Positions 8,463 to 19,340 of a stretch of DNA of 64,000 bases are shown in pieces. The stretch is from Trichomonas tenax (Eukaryota > Parabasalia > Trichomonadida > Trichomonadidae), in the NCBI GenBank assembly GCA_023091735.1, contig JALKBU010000091.1, positions 24,035-88,034 on the forward strand. Reading direction: 5' to 3'. Numbering within the stretch: position 1 is the first letter of the stretch; each line of letters opens with the position of its first letter. The position numbers and the translations under genes are program-made. Under the pieces are notes generated by a model. That model saw nothing but the letters and a program-made list of their open reading frames with translations, was not told the origin of the DNA and made no database searches.

Positions 8463-11042
8463 ATGTTTGGAGCGCCTGTTTATAACCAATTCATGCCTCC
8501 AAATGCATTTCCACAACTGCCAAACAACGCAAAAATTCCTATGATAGGTGATAAACCTCCGAATTTGCCACCAGAACCACGAAGAAGCGTATTACCAGAT
8601 ATTCCGCCAACTCCTCATCCTGGATTGCCCAGTACCGGTGGGTTGAACTGGAATATTGTTGCTTCGTGTTCTCCTGAAGAAATTGCGAAGACAAACGATA
8701 CGAAAACAATTGAAGCATTATTAAATTCGTTTTTAAATTCAAGATTTACGAACACAGAGGCTCAGCTTCTTCCAAATCCTCTCGCAGCGAAGTTTTACAG
8801 ACTTTTGCAAATTGGTGTTCAATATATTTTTGATACACAAGAACATCTCAAAGAAATTGTCAGAGAATCGGATAAATCCAATAAAGAGCTGAAGGAAAAG
8901 CTGAGAACACTCACAAACGCTGTCACACATCTCAAAAACAAAGTCGGGAAGAAACCAGGTGAAGGAAGCGAAAAGTGCATTGTTTGTCATCGAGTCTTCA
9001 AGAGCTTGGAATATCTCGATGGCCACATGCAGCGCAGACATGCCGCATTAGTTCCCGCATGGAAATCTCTTCGATCAGGAACTCCTCAAGGTTTAGAAGA
9101 CATCACAGATCAAATCACTCATTTACGTCAAGCAATATCTAAAACGCGTGCAGAGCTGTCCCACGCTGTTGCTGATCATGCTGATGTGCGCCACATTGTG
9201 GAGCAGCCTGATATGCAGCTGAGAGCGCTCGTTGAGTTAAATGAAAAACAAGACAGACTTCTTGAGCAGCAAAACAATCAAGAACGCGCTCAAATGAACT
9301 TCAGACGCGAAGTTAGAAATCAACTCGATTCTGCGATTGTCCAACTGAGACAGAGCGCGAGAAGAATCGAAGAGAAAGCGAGCAGGCCCCAGATGCCACC
9401 AATGCCAACGCCAGACTATATCAAGCACGAACTCGAGATGTCTCTCACGCAGCAGTTAGTGATGAAGCAACAGATGTCACCAGAACGTCCGCGCGCGTCA
9501 TTTGAGCCTTCTGATGTCATCAAACCACCGATATTCCCATCGCAGCTCACGACTCTTCCAATGGAGCGGCAGCTAAGGCAGAAATCGCCAGAAAGAGTTT
9601 CATTTGAGAAGATTCAAAAGCCAGAAGTCACAAAAAAAGAAGAAAATATTCCAAAATTTGTGGAACTTCCAAAGCCAGAATTCGTCAAGAATCCTGTCCA
9701 GGTTGATAAAGGAGCTGTTGCTAGAAACAGCCAACGTCAACAGAAGCCAAGAGAAGAGTTCAACTTCGATACTGGTGTCGATGAACCTCCTGTTATTCCA
9801 CACATTGCTGATGGTGAAGTTCCATTTGCAATTCCACCGCAAGTTCTCAGACCAAAGATTCCTAACGTCACGGACGAGATGAGCGACTCAGAGATACCAT
9901 CAACACGCCCTGTTACAGGAGACTCTGTCTTCTCTTTGCTGGAGCCAATCGAAAAGACGCCGACAAAGATCAATGGCGTGAAGCGAACGCTTATCGAGCG
10001 TGCACGTCAATGCCTTGCAAAAGGACCTCCTGGACTGATGTCGAAGTCGCAGCGTGAGAAGTACACAAGCGAGCTTCTCATGGAAGTCACTGAGACGCTC
10101 GATAAACTCAGGCAGATGCGCCCATATGCACCACCAACAGACATCTATGCATCGAAAGTCTTAAACAATGGAAAGAAGGGATACGTACAGATGCACGACG
10201 AGCTGCTCATGATGCTTGAGAAAGAAGCCCCTGTTTCAGATCCTCGCAAGGCCTCTTTGTTCGCCAACAGGCAGATGACATTCCCGATGCAGGCGCCAAT
10301 GAAGAAACCTGTTTTGTCGAAGGAGGCGCAAACGAAGATGCAGACGGAAATTGGATTCACGATGCTTCAAGGCCGATCTCCGTTGAAAGTCCCTCAAGCA
10401 ACGCACAGAAAGGCCACTCGCGGAAGAGATCTCCTCGAACCAGACAGCAGTGATATCATTCAAGTTTCTAACTTCGAAACAAGTGACACTTCTTCTGGTC
10501 CTGTTCCTGGCATATTTGAAGATCCTTATTACTACGGAAAGCCGAAGCCGGAGAAGATCTATACACCAATCACTCGCGTTACTTCCAGCTCATCAAGTGC
10601 GATTAAACCGGTTTCATCTGACGAAGACGATGGTTTGCAAGAGTTTGCGATGTCGAATTCCGATGAAGGAGAAGGCGACAAGAAGCCATCTGATGCATTC
10701 CTCGCTCGTGAGTCAGCATCTTCAAAGTCATCAACATCTTCTAAGTCATCTTCAAAGAAGAAAGAACAGAGATCATCTGTTTCTTCTGTTTCATCATCAA
10801 AGACTTCTAAATCAACAAAGTCTGAAAAGAAAGAAGGTAATAAAGAGTCCAACTTGAGGCGTTCTGACACAGCAATGATGACTGACAGCAGCAGCAGTAC
10901 AACGACGTCAACAAAGAAACCCGGAAGTATACAGAGAACAGAAACTGCAACAACAGTAAGTGTCACTAAGATGAACACAATTCAACAGAAAGAATCAAAT
11001 AAATCGGAGATAGAAGACGTTTCTTCATCCGATGACTTTTAA
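8463..11042 (+). CDS. DZIP1/Iguana-like single C2H2 zinc-finger protein
   Basis: An intact 859-residue protein with ATG at 8463. After a proline-rich N-terminus, residues 61-160 match the DZIP1-type N-terminal region in order: LNWNIVASCSPEEI at the start, NPLAAKFYRLLQIGVQYIFDTQEHL in the middle, then a coiled coil. A single C2H2 finger follows (C172, C175, H188, H193; C-x2-C-x12-H-x4-H) ending HMQRRHA, as in DZIP1. Next come a coiled coil (about 210-310) and a long Pro/Ser/Lys-rich tail that ends in a poly-Ser, acidic segment (SSSDDF). DZIP1 proteins of animals act at the basal body and transition zone in ciliogenesis, and a flagellated protist could use one at its basal bodies; that role is inferred. 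Stop TAA is followed by A. The main alternative is an unrelated coiled-coil C2H2 protein. Confidence 0.7.
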   Translation: MFGAPVYNQFMPPNAFPQLPNNAKIPMIGDKPPNLPPEPRRSVLPDIPPTPHPGLPSTGGLNWNIVASCSPEEIAKTNDTKTIEALLNSFLNSRFTNTEAQLLPNPLAAKFYRLLQIGVQYIFDTQEHLKEIVRESDKSNKELKEKLRTLTNAVTHLKNKVGKKPGEGSEKCIVCHRVFKSLEYLDGHMQRRHAALVPAWKSLRSGTPQGLEDITDQITHLRQAISKTRAELSHAVADHADVRHIVEQPDMQLRALVELNEKQDRLLEQQNNQERAQMNFRREVRNQLDSAIVQLRQSARRIEEKASRPQMPPMPTPDYIKHELEMSLTQQLVMKQQMSPERPRASFEPSDVIKPPIFPSQLTTLPMERQLRQKSPERVSFEKIQKPEVTKKEENIPKFVELPKPEFVKNPVQVDKGAVARNSQRQQKPREEFNFDTGVDEPPVIPHIADGEVPFAIPPQVLRPKIPNVTDEMSDSEIPSTRPVTGDSVFSLLEPIEKTPTKINGVKRTLIERARQCLAKGPPGLMSKSQREKYTSELLMEVTETLDKLRQMRPYAPPTDIYASKVLNNGKKGYVQMHDELLMMLEKEAPVSDPRKASLFANRQMTFPMQAPMKKPVLSKEAQTKMQTEIGFTMLQGRSPLKVPQATHRKATRGRDLLEPDSSDIIQVSNFETSDTSSGPVPGIFEDPYYYGKPKPEKIYTPITRVTSSSSSAIKPVSSDEDDGLQEFAMSNSDEGEGDKKPSDAFLARESASSKSSTSSKSSSKKKEQRSSVSSVSSSKTSKSTKSEKKEGNKESNLRRSDTAMMTDSSSSTTTSTKKPGSIQRTETATTVSVTKMNTIQQKESNKSEIEDVSSSDDF

Positions 11043-12311
11043 ATTTTGTTTGTTTGTTAGTAAAATAGTATATTATGATGTTATAATTTTAGAAGTCATC
11101 AATATATCAACAGACACAGAGCCATTATATCGTAAATCATTTATGTAAGAATGTTGTTAATCGAGTCTTTAAATAATTTATTGAAATAAATATATTGAAG
11201 CTTGATTCAACTTATTGCTTAATATAGTATTCAACTCATTGAGTATTGATAGATCAATTAAATTATTTTGTCGAAAACTTGGTTTTTAGTTGTAATTGTG
11301 AATAAATCAACAAAAATAAACGATATTATACTTTTGTTATGATGGTAAATGATTTCATAGACCTATTAAAACTAAATATTGTCGTGATTATATATGATAA
11401 TAAAGTTTTGATAATAAAAAAATATATCAAAATGTAAAGGCTGTGCTTGCGATAAATCATCTTAAGAAAACGTTTGCAGATATATTATGATCCGAGTTTG
11501 TTCGGATATTTAATATTCGAAATCCAAATAAATTTAGTCCACAAACACCAATTTGGTCATGAAATTTCAATGGCAGTGATGCGTGTTTAATCTTTGCATA
11601 ACAGCTACTGTCACAAGCCAAAAATTGAATTTAAAAATTTGTAATTTCAACTATCACGAATTTTTTCTCAACAGATACAATATGTGGACCGAAGCATGAA
11701 AGATTGTGAAAGGTGAATGATAACAATACACTTAAAAGTGACAACTTTTCATCGACAAAAGTGACAATTAATTTCTCGGGATTTAAATTTATATATTGTA
11801 TTAAAGCATAATATTTCCAGAAAAATTGCAATGTTATCATTTTTAGAATTACTTCTTCATAAAACCATTATGTAAAGATATCTAAATTTAATAATATTTT
11901 CATATGGACTTCAGAAAAAATTGAAAACTTACAATTTTATAATATGCATATAGTTTATTATCGAATCGATTTTAGCAATTTTTCACTAAACGATTCTTAA
12001 AAGGATATATCCTACATAGTATACAGATTATAAATTTATCAATAAAAACAATGCGCGGTTTTGATAGGTTTATATCTTATCAAAAAAATGTGCGATTTTG
12101 TGATTTTATTCAAAATTTAATTGACCACGTCGTTACAATTATTTTCTATTATACTATCTCAAGAAAAATACATCAAAAGTGAAAATTTTGGTCATAATTG
12201 AATCAATTCCTCAATTTTACAACTTATCTAAAATAATCCTCAAGAAGTATATATCAAAACAATAATGGGTTTGTTTTTTCAGAAAGTGGTCACTTTTCAA
12301 GATTTTTTCTT
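11043..12311. other. Gene-poor AT-rich spacer
   Basis: About 1.27 kb of AT-rich DNA without a credible frame. Two GTGACAA copies related to the dispersed AAAAGTGACAT motif lie near 11733 and 11755. Nothing else is recognisable. Confidence 0.35.
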
Positions 12312-12881
12312 TTGGAGAAGCAGATCGACTGTGACTTAAACTACGCCCCACAGTGTGAGGTTGGTGACTTGCTGGGATCGCCTATATTCGAGTCATCTAT
12401 CAGGAGGTGCGCTCAATTGAACAAGTTTTTAACTACTAACTCACCGCTCAGTCCGATCTCGGATTTCGATCCGATATTGTGCAGCTGTCCAAGTCCAGAA
12501 TGCAAAAAGGCCAAAAGAGCAATTGAGGTGTCAATTTCGCCATGCTTCACTAATATATCACAGAAAATGCCTGTCAGATCTAATAGCTGTGATGCTATAA
12601 GGCATATTGTCAATAATAATATGTTTACAGATGAACCACGCGGTTCAGTAAAAAGTCTCAATGTTGAAGGAAACATGTCTAGCACGCAGAGCGGAAGATT
12701 TAAGATATCTGTTTCACATAGTAACACACCATCTGATTTCGTTAGAATCTGCCCAGCTTGCTCAAAATTCTCAGTTGATGTTCAGGTTTTTCTTCCATCA
12801 TGTCACAAGGATGATTTCATTTCCACATTGCCCAGTCCAACAAATAACTGCATGCAATGCGATGACCTCATTACATTTTAG
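12312..12881 (+). pseudogene. Coding-like frame without a start codon; probable 5'-truncated gene
   Basis: A 189-codon open frame with gene-like codon use, but it opens without an ATG; the first in-frame ATG is at 12567 (MPVRSN). An ATG at 12265 lies in another frame and stops after about 24 codons. The deduced peptide is rich in Cys, Ser and Pro, with pairs such as CSCPSPEC, CPACSKF and CMQC that could bind metal; I do not recognise the family. Possibilities are a gene that lost its 5' end, a frameshift near 12300, or a short protein from 12567. No trichomonad-type splice motif was found upstream. Confidence 0.4.
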
Positions 12882-15123
12882 AAGAACCTTATATATTTTT
12901 CAAAGGTACCTTGGATCTTTTTTGCTGATATTTTTCAATCAGCTTCAGGATTTAATTTGTTCGTGCAATGTGGATGTATGCATTGTGATATCGAAGAACC
13001 TGTACAGAGATTCGCTGAGTTATTCATCTTGAAAAACTATATATTATTGAAACAAATTGTTGAAAAATATTTTTGCAATTTAAATTTTTTTGACTAAAAA
13101 ACGAATTTATGTAAAAAAAGAAATAATAAATTTTAATACATAATAGATGCTGAATTTTTGGCATTAAATAGGCAATTTTAATTTATCGATTTTCAAAAAA
13201 ATCATGAATAATGAATGATATTCATTCCCATTAAAACAGACTAATTGGACTACTGATCATAGAAACAACATACAACGCTTAAATATTTCAACATTTTCAA
13301 AAAAGTGAAAAATTCATATTCATAAAATGAATTGATAAGCTAGTTATAGATATGATTATAAAGGTAGAAGTATTTACTCAGTGAAAAAGAACAGAATTTT
13401 ATAAAAACATTATGAATGAAATCTTAAATAGAGATATTGATATTTATATATCTATAATTGAACCGAACTACTGATTTAAATTACACGGATTTCTATAAAT
13501 ATGCATAAATCATCGTTAAATATGGAGATAATAATCGGATCTCAAAAACCCTCTGTAGCGGCCCTTAGCAAATTTGTGAGTGATCAGTGGAATGTTAGTA
13601 TCAGCTGTGTGTAGAAGATGGAGCCAAAAAATCGGCAAAATTTTGTGGTACAAATTCGAATTGTAACATGTAGGTTTCAAGACGGATTCAGACGCCAGAT
13701 ATTCTTGTAGAAAGCCACTGATAACGCCAAGGCTAGAAACCAACAAAGTTTAAAAACCGCAATATCATAGCAATGACTTTAGTCCAGAGCAACTAAATAG
13801 GTTCTATGATAAATTCGCTGAGTTACATTTTTGATTGTGCCATATAGAAAAGTCGAGTTTTGAATCCTCACCGAGACACCAAAATTAAACTTCGACCGAG
13901 GCCAAAAAGTGATATTTTTAATAACGTACATTCTGCCACAGGACCTTTATATTTTTCTTTCTTGTTTGTTAAATTACCATGTTTACTCTGGCTTATTGTG
14001 ACAGCTCTTTGTCGCACATAGGCGTAAACTTTAATTATGCAAATGTATCTTACAAATCTTCAATTTTTACAGCACTTTTTTTTTCTTTTTTCTCCAAATT
14101 CTAAACATGTGATAAATAGACTTCTGTTGCCTTTTGATGAAAGAATTTTCAATCAAAATTGGTCAAATCATGAATTTTTGTGGAGAAATTAAGATACAGA
14201 ACAATATGACCAAATTGATAGTGACATTATATCAGACTCTATCAGCATTAATAATCTGTCACGAAGAAAAATCTTAATTCCGGTACGAATCGTTTCATTC
14301 AAATTCTTTGTCCGATATTGAAGGTTCTAACTTGAATATTCCATTTTATCTTTTGTATCCGAATCTATCACACAAGTATTGGACATAAAAGATTTAATAA
14401 ATCAATATCAATTTTTTTTGAAAGTGAATATGTGGTGAAACACTGTTTAAACTGATTCATTTTCGATACATAAGATATATGATGAAGCTGAGAACTCATA
14501 TCATTAATTTAACAATCATCTTGATCAGTTTGTTGTCAGTCGTTGAAATGGAAGGAAATTACCATTCATTTAAACTAATCGGTATTCAATCATAGGTAAA
14601 AATCCCTCTCTTTTCGGATAATTGAGATTTCAAATTTTGATCTCAATGTGAACCATGAATATCCAAATAGTTATTTAAACAAACCTTTGATATCTAAGAT
14701 ATCTCATCACTTATCATTGGATAATTCAAAATATCGAATTGTCAAATTCATAACTTCAATGATATAAGCCAATGAAATCCTGTGTGCATATAATTCTATG
14801 TGATTAAATGATAATTGTACTGTAATTTATGCTCATACCTATGATAATTCATAAGATATTTGAAGATCTAAATCAATACTGCGATTGAGCTTCTTCACTT
14901 CAAAATTAAACTATATTTTAGCAATATTAAAATGTGATAAAGTTAATTTTTGATAGATTACAAATATAAAAGGAATCTCGAATAAAAATGTGAAAATATA
15001 TGTTTTTCGAACAAAACCATGATAGATAGAGATAAACTCAGATGGAGATATTAAAAATGAAATAAAATCACTCGATGCGACGATTATTTGTAAGAAACCG
15101 CTCTTAACGCCAGAAATACTCCA
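12882..15123. other. Gene-poor spacer with faint repeat similarity
   Basis: About 2.2 kb with no convincing gene. The stretches near 13690-13735 and 15075-15120 share a weak motif (AGAAAGCCACTGATAACGCC versus AAGAAACCGCTCTTAACGCC), suggesting two old copies of one repeat. The rest is AT-rich and featureless. Confidence 0.35.
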
Positions 15124-16080
15124 ATGACGAAAAGGTCGCCAATTCACGTATGCTCGCTCTCTATGAGTGCGCTGAACACATCAAAGGAGGATTTAACACA
15201 CGTCAATACTATTTACGATGGTTTATCCCCCGAAGAACAGCAATCAAACAAAGAAATAAATCTCAAACTTAACAAACTCCGCTGGGTCAATCTTTCCATG
15301 GAGTACAACCGTCAAACACAACTTCAATACGTTTTTCAGCATCTTGGCGATAAAGGAAGCAATCCTCGTCTTCGTAATATCAGAATGAAACCAATTTTTT
15401 CTGCATGGAAGCGCGAAATCCTCCGCCAGAAGTGGCGTGAAGTTTCTGAAGCCATAAATTCAAACAATATTCAAAAGAATTTAGAGAAGAAATTTGATTC
15501 TTTCGCTATTCAGAGAGCTACACTTTCAGCGAGATCCATTCAGGGATCCAAGATTTTAGCCAACCCACCAGTTCTCGATCTTCTTAATTTAGATGATCCA
15601 CTTGAATTTATCGACTCTTTCCAGACAAAGGAGGCCCAGAAGTCAGAGTTCTTCAGCCAGGGAATCGACTTCTTGCAGTCATCCGCTTGCAAAACAATCA
15701 CAGAAATTCCAGAAACAGAAGATAACGATCCTGTCGGCGGCAGCGATGTCCACAGCAGACTGAAGAGCCGTGGTCTCGCTCTCGAGGAAGATAATCAGCC
15801 AGAGAAGCTCATAAGTGGTGCAGAGAGAGCACTTAGACAATATCAAGATCACGACGTTAAACAGAAGTCATCTGGACTTACAAAGACCATCATTATCATT
15901 GTTGCGGCTATCGTCGCTATTGCACTTATTATTATTTTCGTCAAAGGAAAATACGTTTTTAATTCACCAGCACAACCAGAAGAATGTTTAGTTACTGCCA
16001 CACCAAAGCCTAAGCTAGCGCGCGCACCAAAGAATACACCGACACCAACGCCAACACCAAAGAAGGGCTGGTTCAAATAA
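15124..16080 (+). CDS. C-terminally membrane-anchored protein of unknown function
   Basis: An intact 318-residue frame from ATG at 15124; a start at 15163 (MSALNTSKED) is equally possible. The first 240 residues are hydrophilic and mostly helical, with basic segments such as KREILRQKWREVSEAI and no signal peptide. One strong membrane helix lies near residues 253-273 (Thr-Ile, then a run of Ile/Val/Ala), followed by about 45 residues ending in a Thr-Pro-Lys-rich tail, TPTPTPTPKKGWFK. The topology suggests a single-pass protein with most of its mass on one side of an endomembrane. It is not a recognisable SNARE: I cannot find a heptad SNARE motif with a central Gln or Arg next to the helix. TAA followed by AA fits the trichomonad stop/poly(A) pattern. 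Confidence 0.7.
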   Translation: MTKRSPIHVCSLSMSALNTSKEDLTHVNTIYDGLSPEEQQSNKEINLKLNKLRWVNLSMEYNRQTQLQYVFQHLGDKGSNPRLRNIRMKPIFSAWKREILRQKWREVSEAINSNNIQKNLEKKFDSFAIQRATLSARSIQGSKILANPPVLDLLNLDDPLEFIDSFQTKEAQKSEFFSQGIDFLQSSACKTITEIPETEDNDPVGGSDVHSRLKSRGLALEEDNQPEKLISGAERALRQYQDHDVKQKSSGLTKTIIIIVAAIVAIALIIIFVKGKYVFNSPAQPEECLVTATPKPKLARAPKNTPTPTPTPKKGWFK

Positions 16081-16401
16081 AATTATTTTTACGTTCTTTT
16101 TTATATCACCGCTACTTTACTCACTTCCAACAAAACCATATTACTCATATAATTTTTTACAAACACACATTATATATTTTATTAAAATTTAATAAATCTT
16201 AATTAAACAAAATCACATATTGATATTAAATGTCTACCTTGAAGTTTAAACAAATATAGTAATTAGAGATTATTATAATAAAAAATAAGAAATTAAAATT
16301 GATATTTTTGCGATTAGAATGAGTTGTGATGAAACAAATGCTGTGAATTGAAAAAAATTTTGATTAAAATAAAGATTATAAAACATATTTATCTATAAAA
16401 A
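16081..16401. other. Convergent intergenic spacer
   Basis: About 320 bp of very AT-rich DNA between the 3' ends of two convergent genes. No structure is recognisable. Confidence 0.35.
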
Positions 16402-17409
16402 TTACAATTGATTAATTATCGCCCTATCTAAGATCAAATCATTAATAAGACTGAAATCGCCCTTGAATCTCTCCCACAATGCACACTTAAGGTTTCCTTT
16501 TGCGAAATTCATTCTATCAATCATGATTATGCAACATTCTCTAACTTGTTTGGCATTTGTTATGTGGGAGTAATTTAAGAGCCGTGGGGTTGGGCAGAAC
16601 TCATTCATTGTGAGTTTTGCTATGCAAACAGCGGACACTGCGATTACTGTTGGCGAGAAATTGAGAAATTCATGGTATAATAAGGAAAGATCCATAAAGA
16701 GATTAGCAACAGTGTAAATATCCTCATCCGCATCTATGGCATCCAAGAATCTGCGGATATAAAACAATGGTGTGATTGGGTTTAAGTTGCATTCCAATTC
16801 ACTAACAACGATTGGCTCTGTGGCTTTTATTTGGTTTTCTGTAATATTATTTGAACAAACAAGAACGAGATTGCTAAGTGGAATGTGTATATTGTCTTCC
16901 ACTTTGCACGCAATCCAAATGCAAACAACTGAGATGAGTTGTAGGTCTGTAAACGGTACATCCTTAGTACAAAGGAGCTTGTTAAGGTAACATATCGATT
17001 TATATAAAGATTCGTCAACATTTAATTTGAATAATGAAAATGCGCGGACAATCCATGTCAGAGCAAGTTCATGATGCTGTGGTGTTAACGTAGTCTGTAA
17101 TTGTGCAAATTTTTCCGTTGAAATATTCATTTTTGACTCAATTAATTGACAATTTCTAACTATTTTCTCTGCAATAAGAGGAACGTAGCTCGGTTCATCG
17201 ATATTTCGCTGATCTATGTCCGGTATAAACAAGGAATTGTCGTCATCGAAATTTTCTTCTTCTTCATCTTCATCCAAATAAGGATCTGAATATTCGTATT
17301 CGTCGCAGTCAGGAATGCCCAAATCGGGTGCTTTCACTGTCTGCTGCTTTATCCCATCGATACTCTGTCTGTTTTGAACATTTCGCCCAACTTCTTGAAG
17401 GGGCTGCAT
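16402..17409 (-). CDS. Cyclin (cyclin-box protein, mitotic-type)
   Basis: A 335-residue cyclin. The frame is open upstream of 17409, but the first ATG is there (MQPLQEVGRNVQN). The acidic N-terminal region (YSDPYLDEDEEEENFDDD) is probably disordered. The cyclin box follows: helix 1 with LALTWIVRAFSLFKL in place of the usual MRxILVDWL, then YKSICYLNKLL, LQLISVVCIWIACKVED (the conserved ACK.E motif), and a second fold with PLFYIRRFLDA and SPTVIAVSAVCIAKLTMN. The order of the two halves matches A/B-type cyclins that bind cyclin-dependent kinases. A destruction box of the RxxLxxI type is not clearly present; the region around GRNVQNRQS is not a good match. It is likely a nuclear/cytoplasmic cell-cycle regulator; the exact partner cannot be told. 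Confidence 0.85.
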   Translation of the reverse strand: MQPLQEVGRNVQNRQSIDGIKQQTVKAPDLGIPDCDEYEYSDPYLDEDEEEENFDDDNSLFIPDIDQRNIDEPSYVPLIAEKIVRNCQLIESKMNISTEKFAQLQTTLTPQHHELALTWIVRAFSLFKLNVDESLYKSICYLNKLLCTKDVPFTDLQLISVVCIWIACKVEDNIHIPLSNLVLVCSNNITENQIKATEPIVVSELECNLNPITPLFYIRRFLDAIDADEDIYTVANLFMDLSLLYHEFLNFSPTVIAVSAVCIAKLTMNEFCPTPRLLNYSHITNAKQVRECCIIMIDRMNFAKGNLKCALWERFKGDFSLINDLILDRAIINQL

Positions 17410-18235
17410 GTAAATATTAATTTTAAACGATATTCGCTGTCTCCACTCACTACTGAGTCTATACGCAGCTTGTTGCAACTGACGACTCTATGATTTCATT
17501 TTTGTTTTAATCTAATCTTTGTTATCTAAAAAGACATTGTTCATCCTTGTTTTTTAATTATTTCTAATCTAGAAATTTTTATTAAAAATAATTTTTCTCA
17601 GTAAATATTAAATTTATCAAAATTTTAAATAACTGAATATATATAATAATAGATATATTATCTATTTGTATCATAAAAATCATAGTATTGTGTTTATATA
17701 ATTTTTCTGAAAATTCATATCATGAATTTAAGATCTCTATATATGATAGAATCATTTACTTTAGTATAATTTATGTTGGGCTTCATTTCTCTTTAACCAT
17801 GGACCGATGTGTATAAAATTTTAAAATATTGTTCCCTCAATTGATTGGATACGTTTCGAAATTAAGAGTTTAACACAACTAGTCAATAGCTATCGAACTA
17901 TATCAAAGAAATTCTTCAACAATGAAAACATATTTAAGAAATTGATTTTATAAATGTGAACCATAGCTTTTCTCATTATATCCAATGAACATGCAATGAA
18001 TATATGACATATTTAATGTAATTTGAAATATACAACTATATTTTTTAAATCGAAGATATTCTAATCTTGGAATATGAATTCAGAAAATTTGAAGATATAG
18101 GTAATATCTACACATTATGAACTATGTATTTGCACAGGTTATAAAGCTATAAAATCATTACTTGTCTTAAAAAACAACAAAATGTCACAAGATGACTTTT
18201 GCAAAAATTGTATTTGATGATTATTTTAGATTCAA
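17410..18235. other. Intergenic spacer
   Basis: About 825 bp of AT-rich DNA between the divergent cyclin gene and Rab pseudogene. No credible frame or repeat was noticed. Confidence 0.35.
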
Positions 18236-18799
18236 ATGAATCTTGATGAATATAAAGTGATATTGATAGGAGACATGTCAGTGGGAAAGTCATCAATCGC
18301 AATGCGGCAGTGCAAGAACACGTTTCCTATGGATATACAGCCAACTATTGGATCGAGCCAATTATATATATACGAAAATTACTGTACAAGAGAAGACAAT
18401 ACACATGATAATATGGGAAACTGCTGGGTAGGAGGAGTACAACTCACTTATACCGATGTACACTCAAAATTCGGATTGCGCAATTGTAGTTTGCTCAGCA
18501 GTGAACCAACAGTCTATAGAGGACTTACAGAAATGACAGAGAATACTCGATGAAACATTAGACTCACCAGAAATCATTATAGCAGTAAATAAAATCGATT
18601 TATTAGAAGACCAAGTGAACGAAATGAAATCAGAACAAAACTTTCAAACAAATATCCAAACGTTTACTTCGTGTCAGCAAAGACAGGATATAATATATCA
18701 GATCTTTTTGTTGCAGCAGCGGAGAAGTGCTATGCGTCAAAGAATTTAACGAAACAAGCAATGCTAGAAAATGCAAAGAATGATAAGGGTTGCTGCTGA
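18236..18799 (+). pseudogene. Rab-family small GTPase pseudogene
   Basis: It opens at ATG 18236 with EYKVILIGDMSVGKSSI, a typical Rab P-loop (GDxxVGKSS), then QPTIGSS in the switch I region. The frame then shifts. In the next frame the sequence reads IWETAG-stop-EEYNSLIPMY, where TAG occupies the position of the switch II glutamine, then CAIVVCSAVN, and a TGA replaces the Trp expected before QRILDE. NKIDL (the NKxD guanine motif) and, after another shift, VSAKTGYNISDLF (the SAK motif) follow. The 3' end encodes KGCC-stop, the double-cysteine prenylation signal of Rabs. The gene was therefore once a complete Rab of about 190 residues and is now dead, with two stops and at least two frameshifts. 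Confidence 0.85.
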
Positions 18800-19340
18800 A
18801 ATATTTTAGAAATAGAAGATTATAGAGTTAAATTGATCAGCTATTGCAATGTGGGCTTATACTCCATAGTGTTATATAGCTTTTCCCTTTAACATGTTGT
18901 TATATTCATGAAATATCATTTCATAAACTATAGATTCTTATATCATTGATTATACGCTATAAATTATACTTAATAGTGTCTAGGCAATTGATTCACAATA
19001 CTTAGAAACATCAAATCATGCTTTTTAAAATAATGACATTGAAATTTCCTTACAATATAGATTTCTTATCATTTTCTTATACGAAATCATGATTTCTATA
19101 TTGTAATATAATTAAATTCCAAATTACAAAGCTATATCTCAAAATATAAAATACTGATAAAATATAACCTCAATAAAAACTATTTTCAGCTTAGCATTTA
19201 GCAGTTCTATAAGAATTCAAGGTGTTACACTCTTAAAAGGGATAATATTAGTTTTATATCAAATATATCATTGAATAATAAGTGAAATATCAGAGATATA
19301 ACTACAAACATCTAGTATTTAATATATACAAACAAAAAAC
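18800..19340. other. Intergenic spacer
   Basis: About 540 bp of AT-rich spacer between the Rab pseudogene and the 3' end of the DYRK-like gene. Nothing recognisable. Confidence 0.35.

Noticed and set aside
12272..12282. TTGTTTTTTCAG as a possible 3' splice site before the 12312 frame
   Set aside because: It lacks the branch-type motif fixed in trichomonad introns, and no 5' site was seen.
12661..13032. 123-codon open frame overlapping the 12312-12881 frame
   Set aside because: Composition is that of an out-of-frame shadow and no family is recognised.
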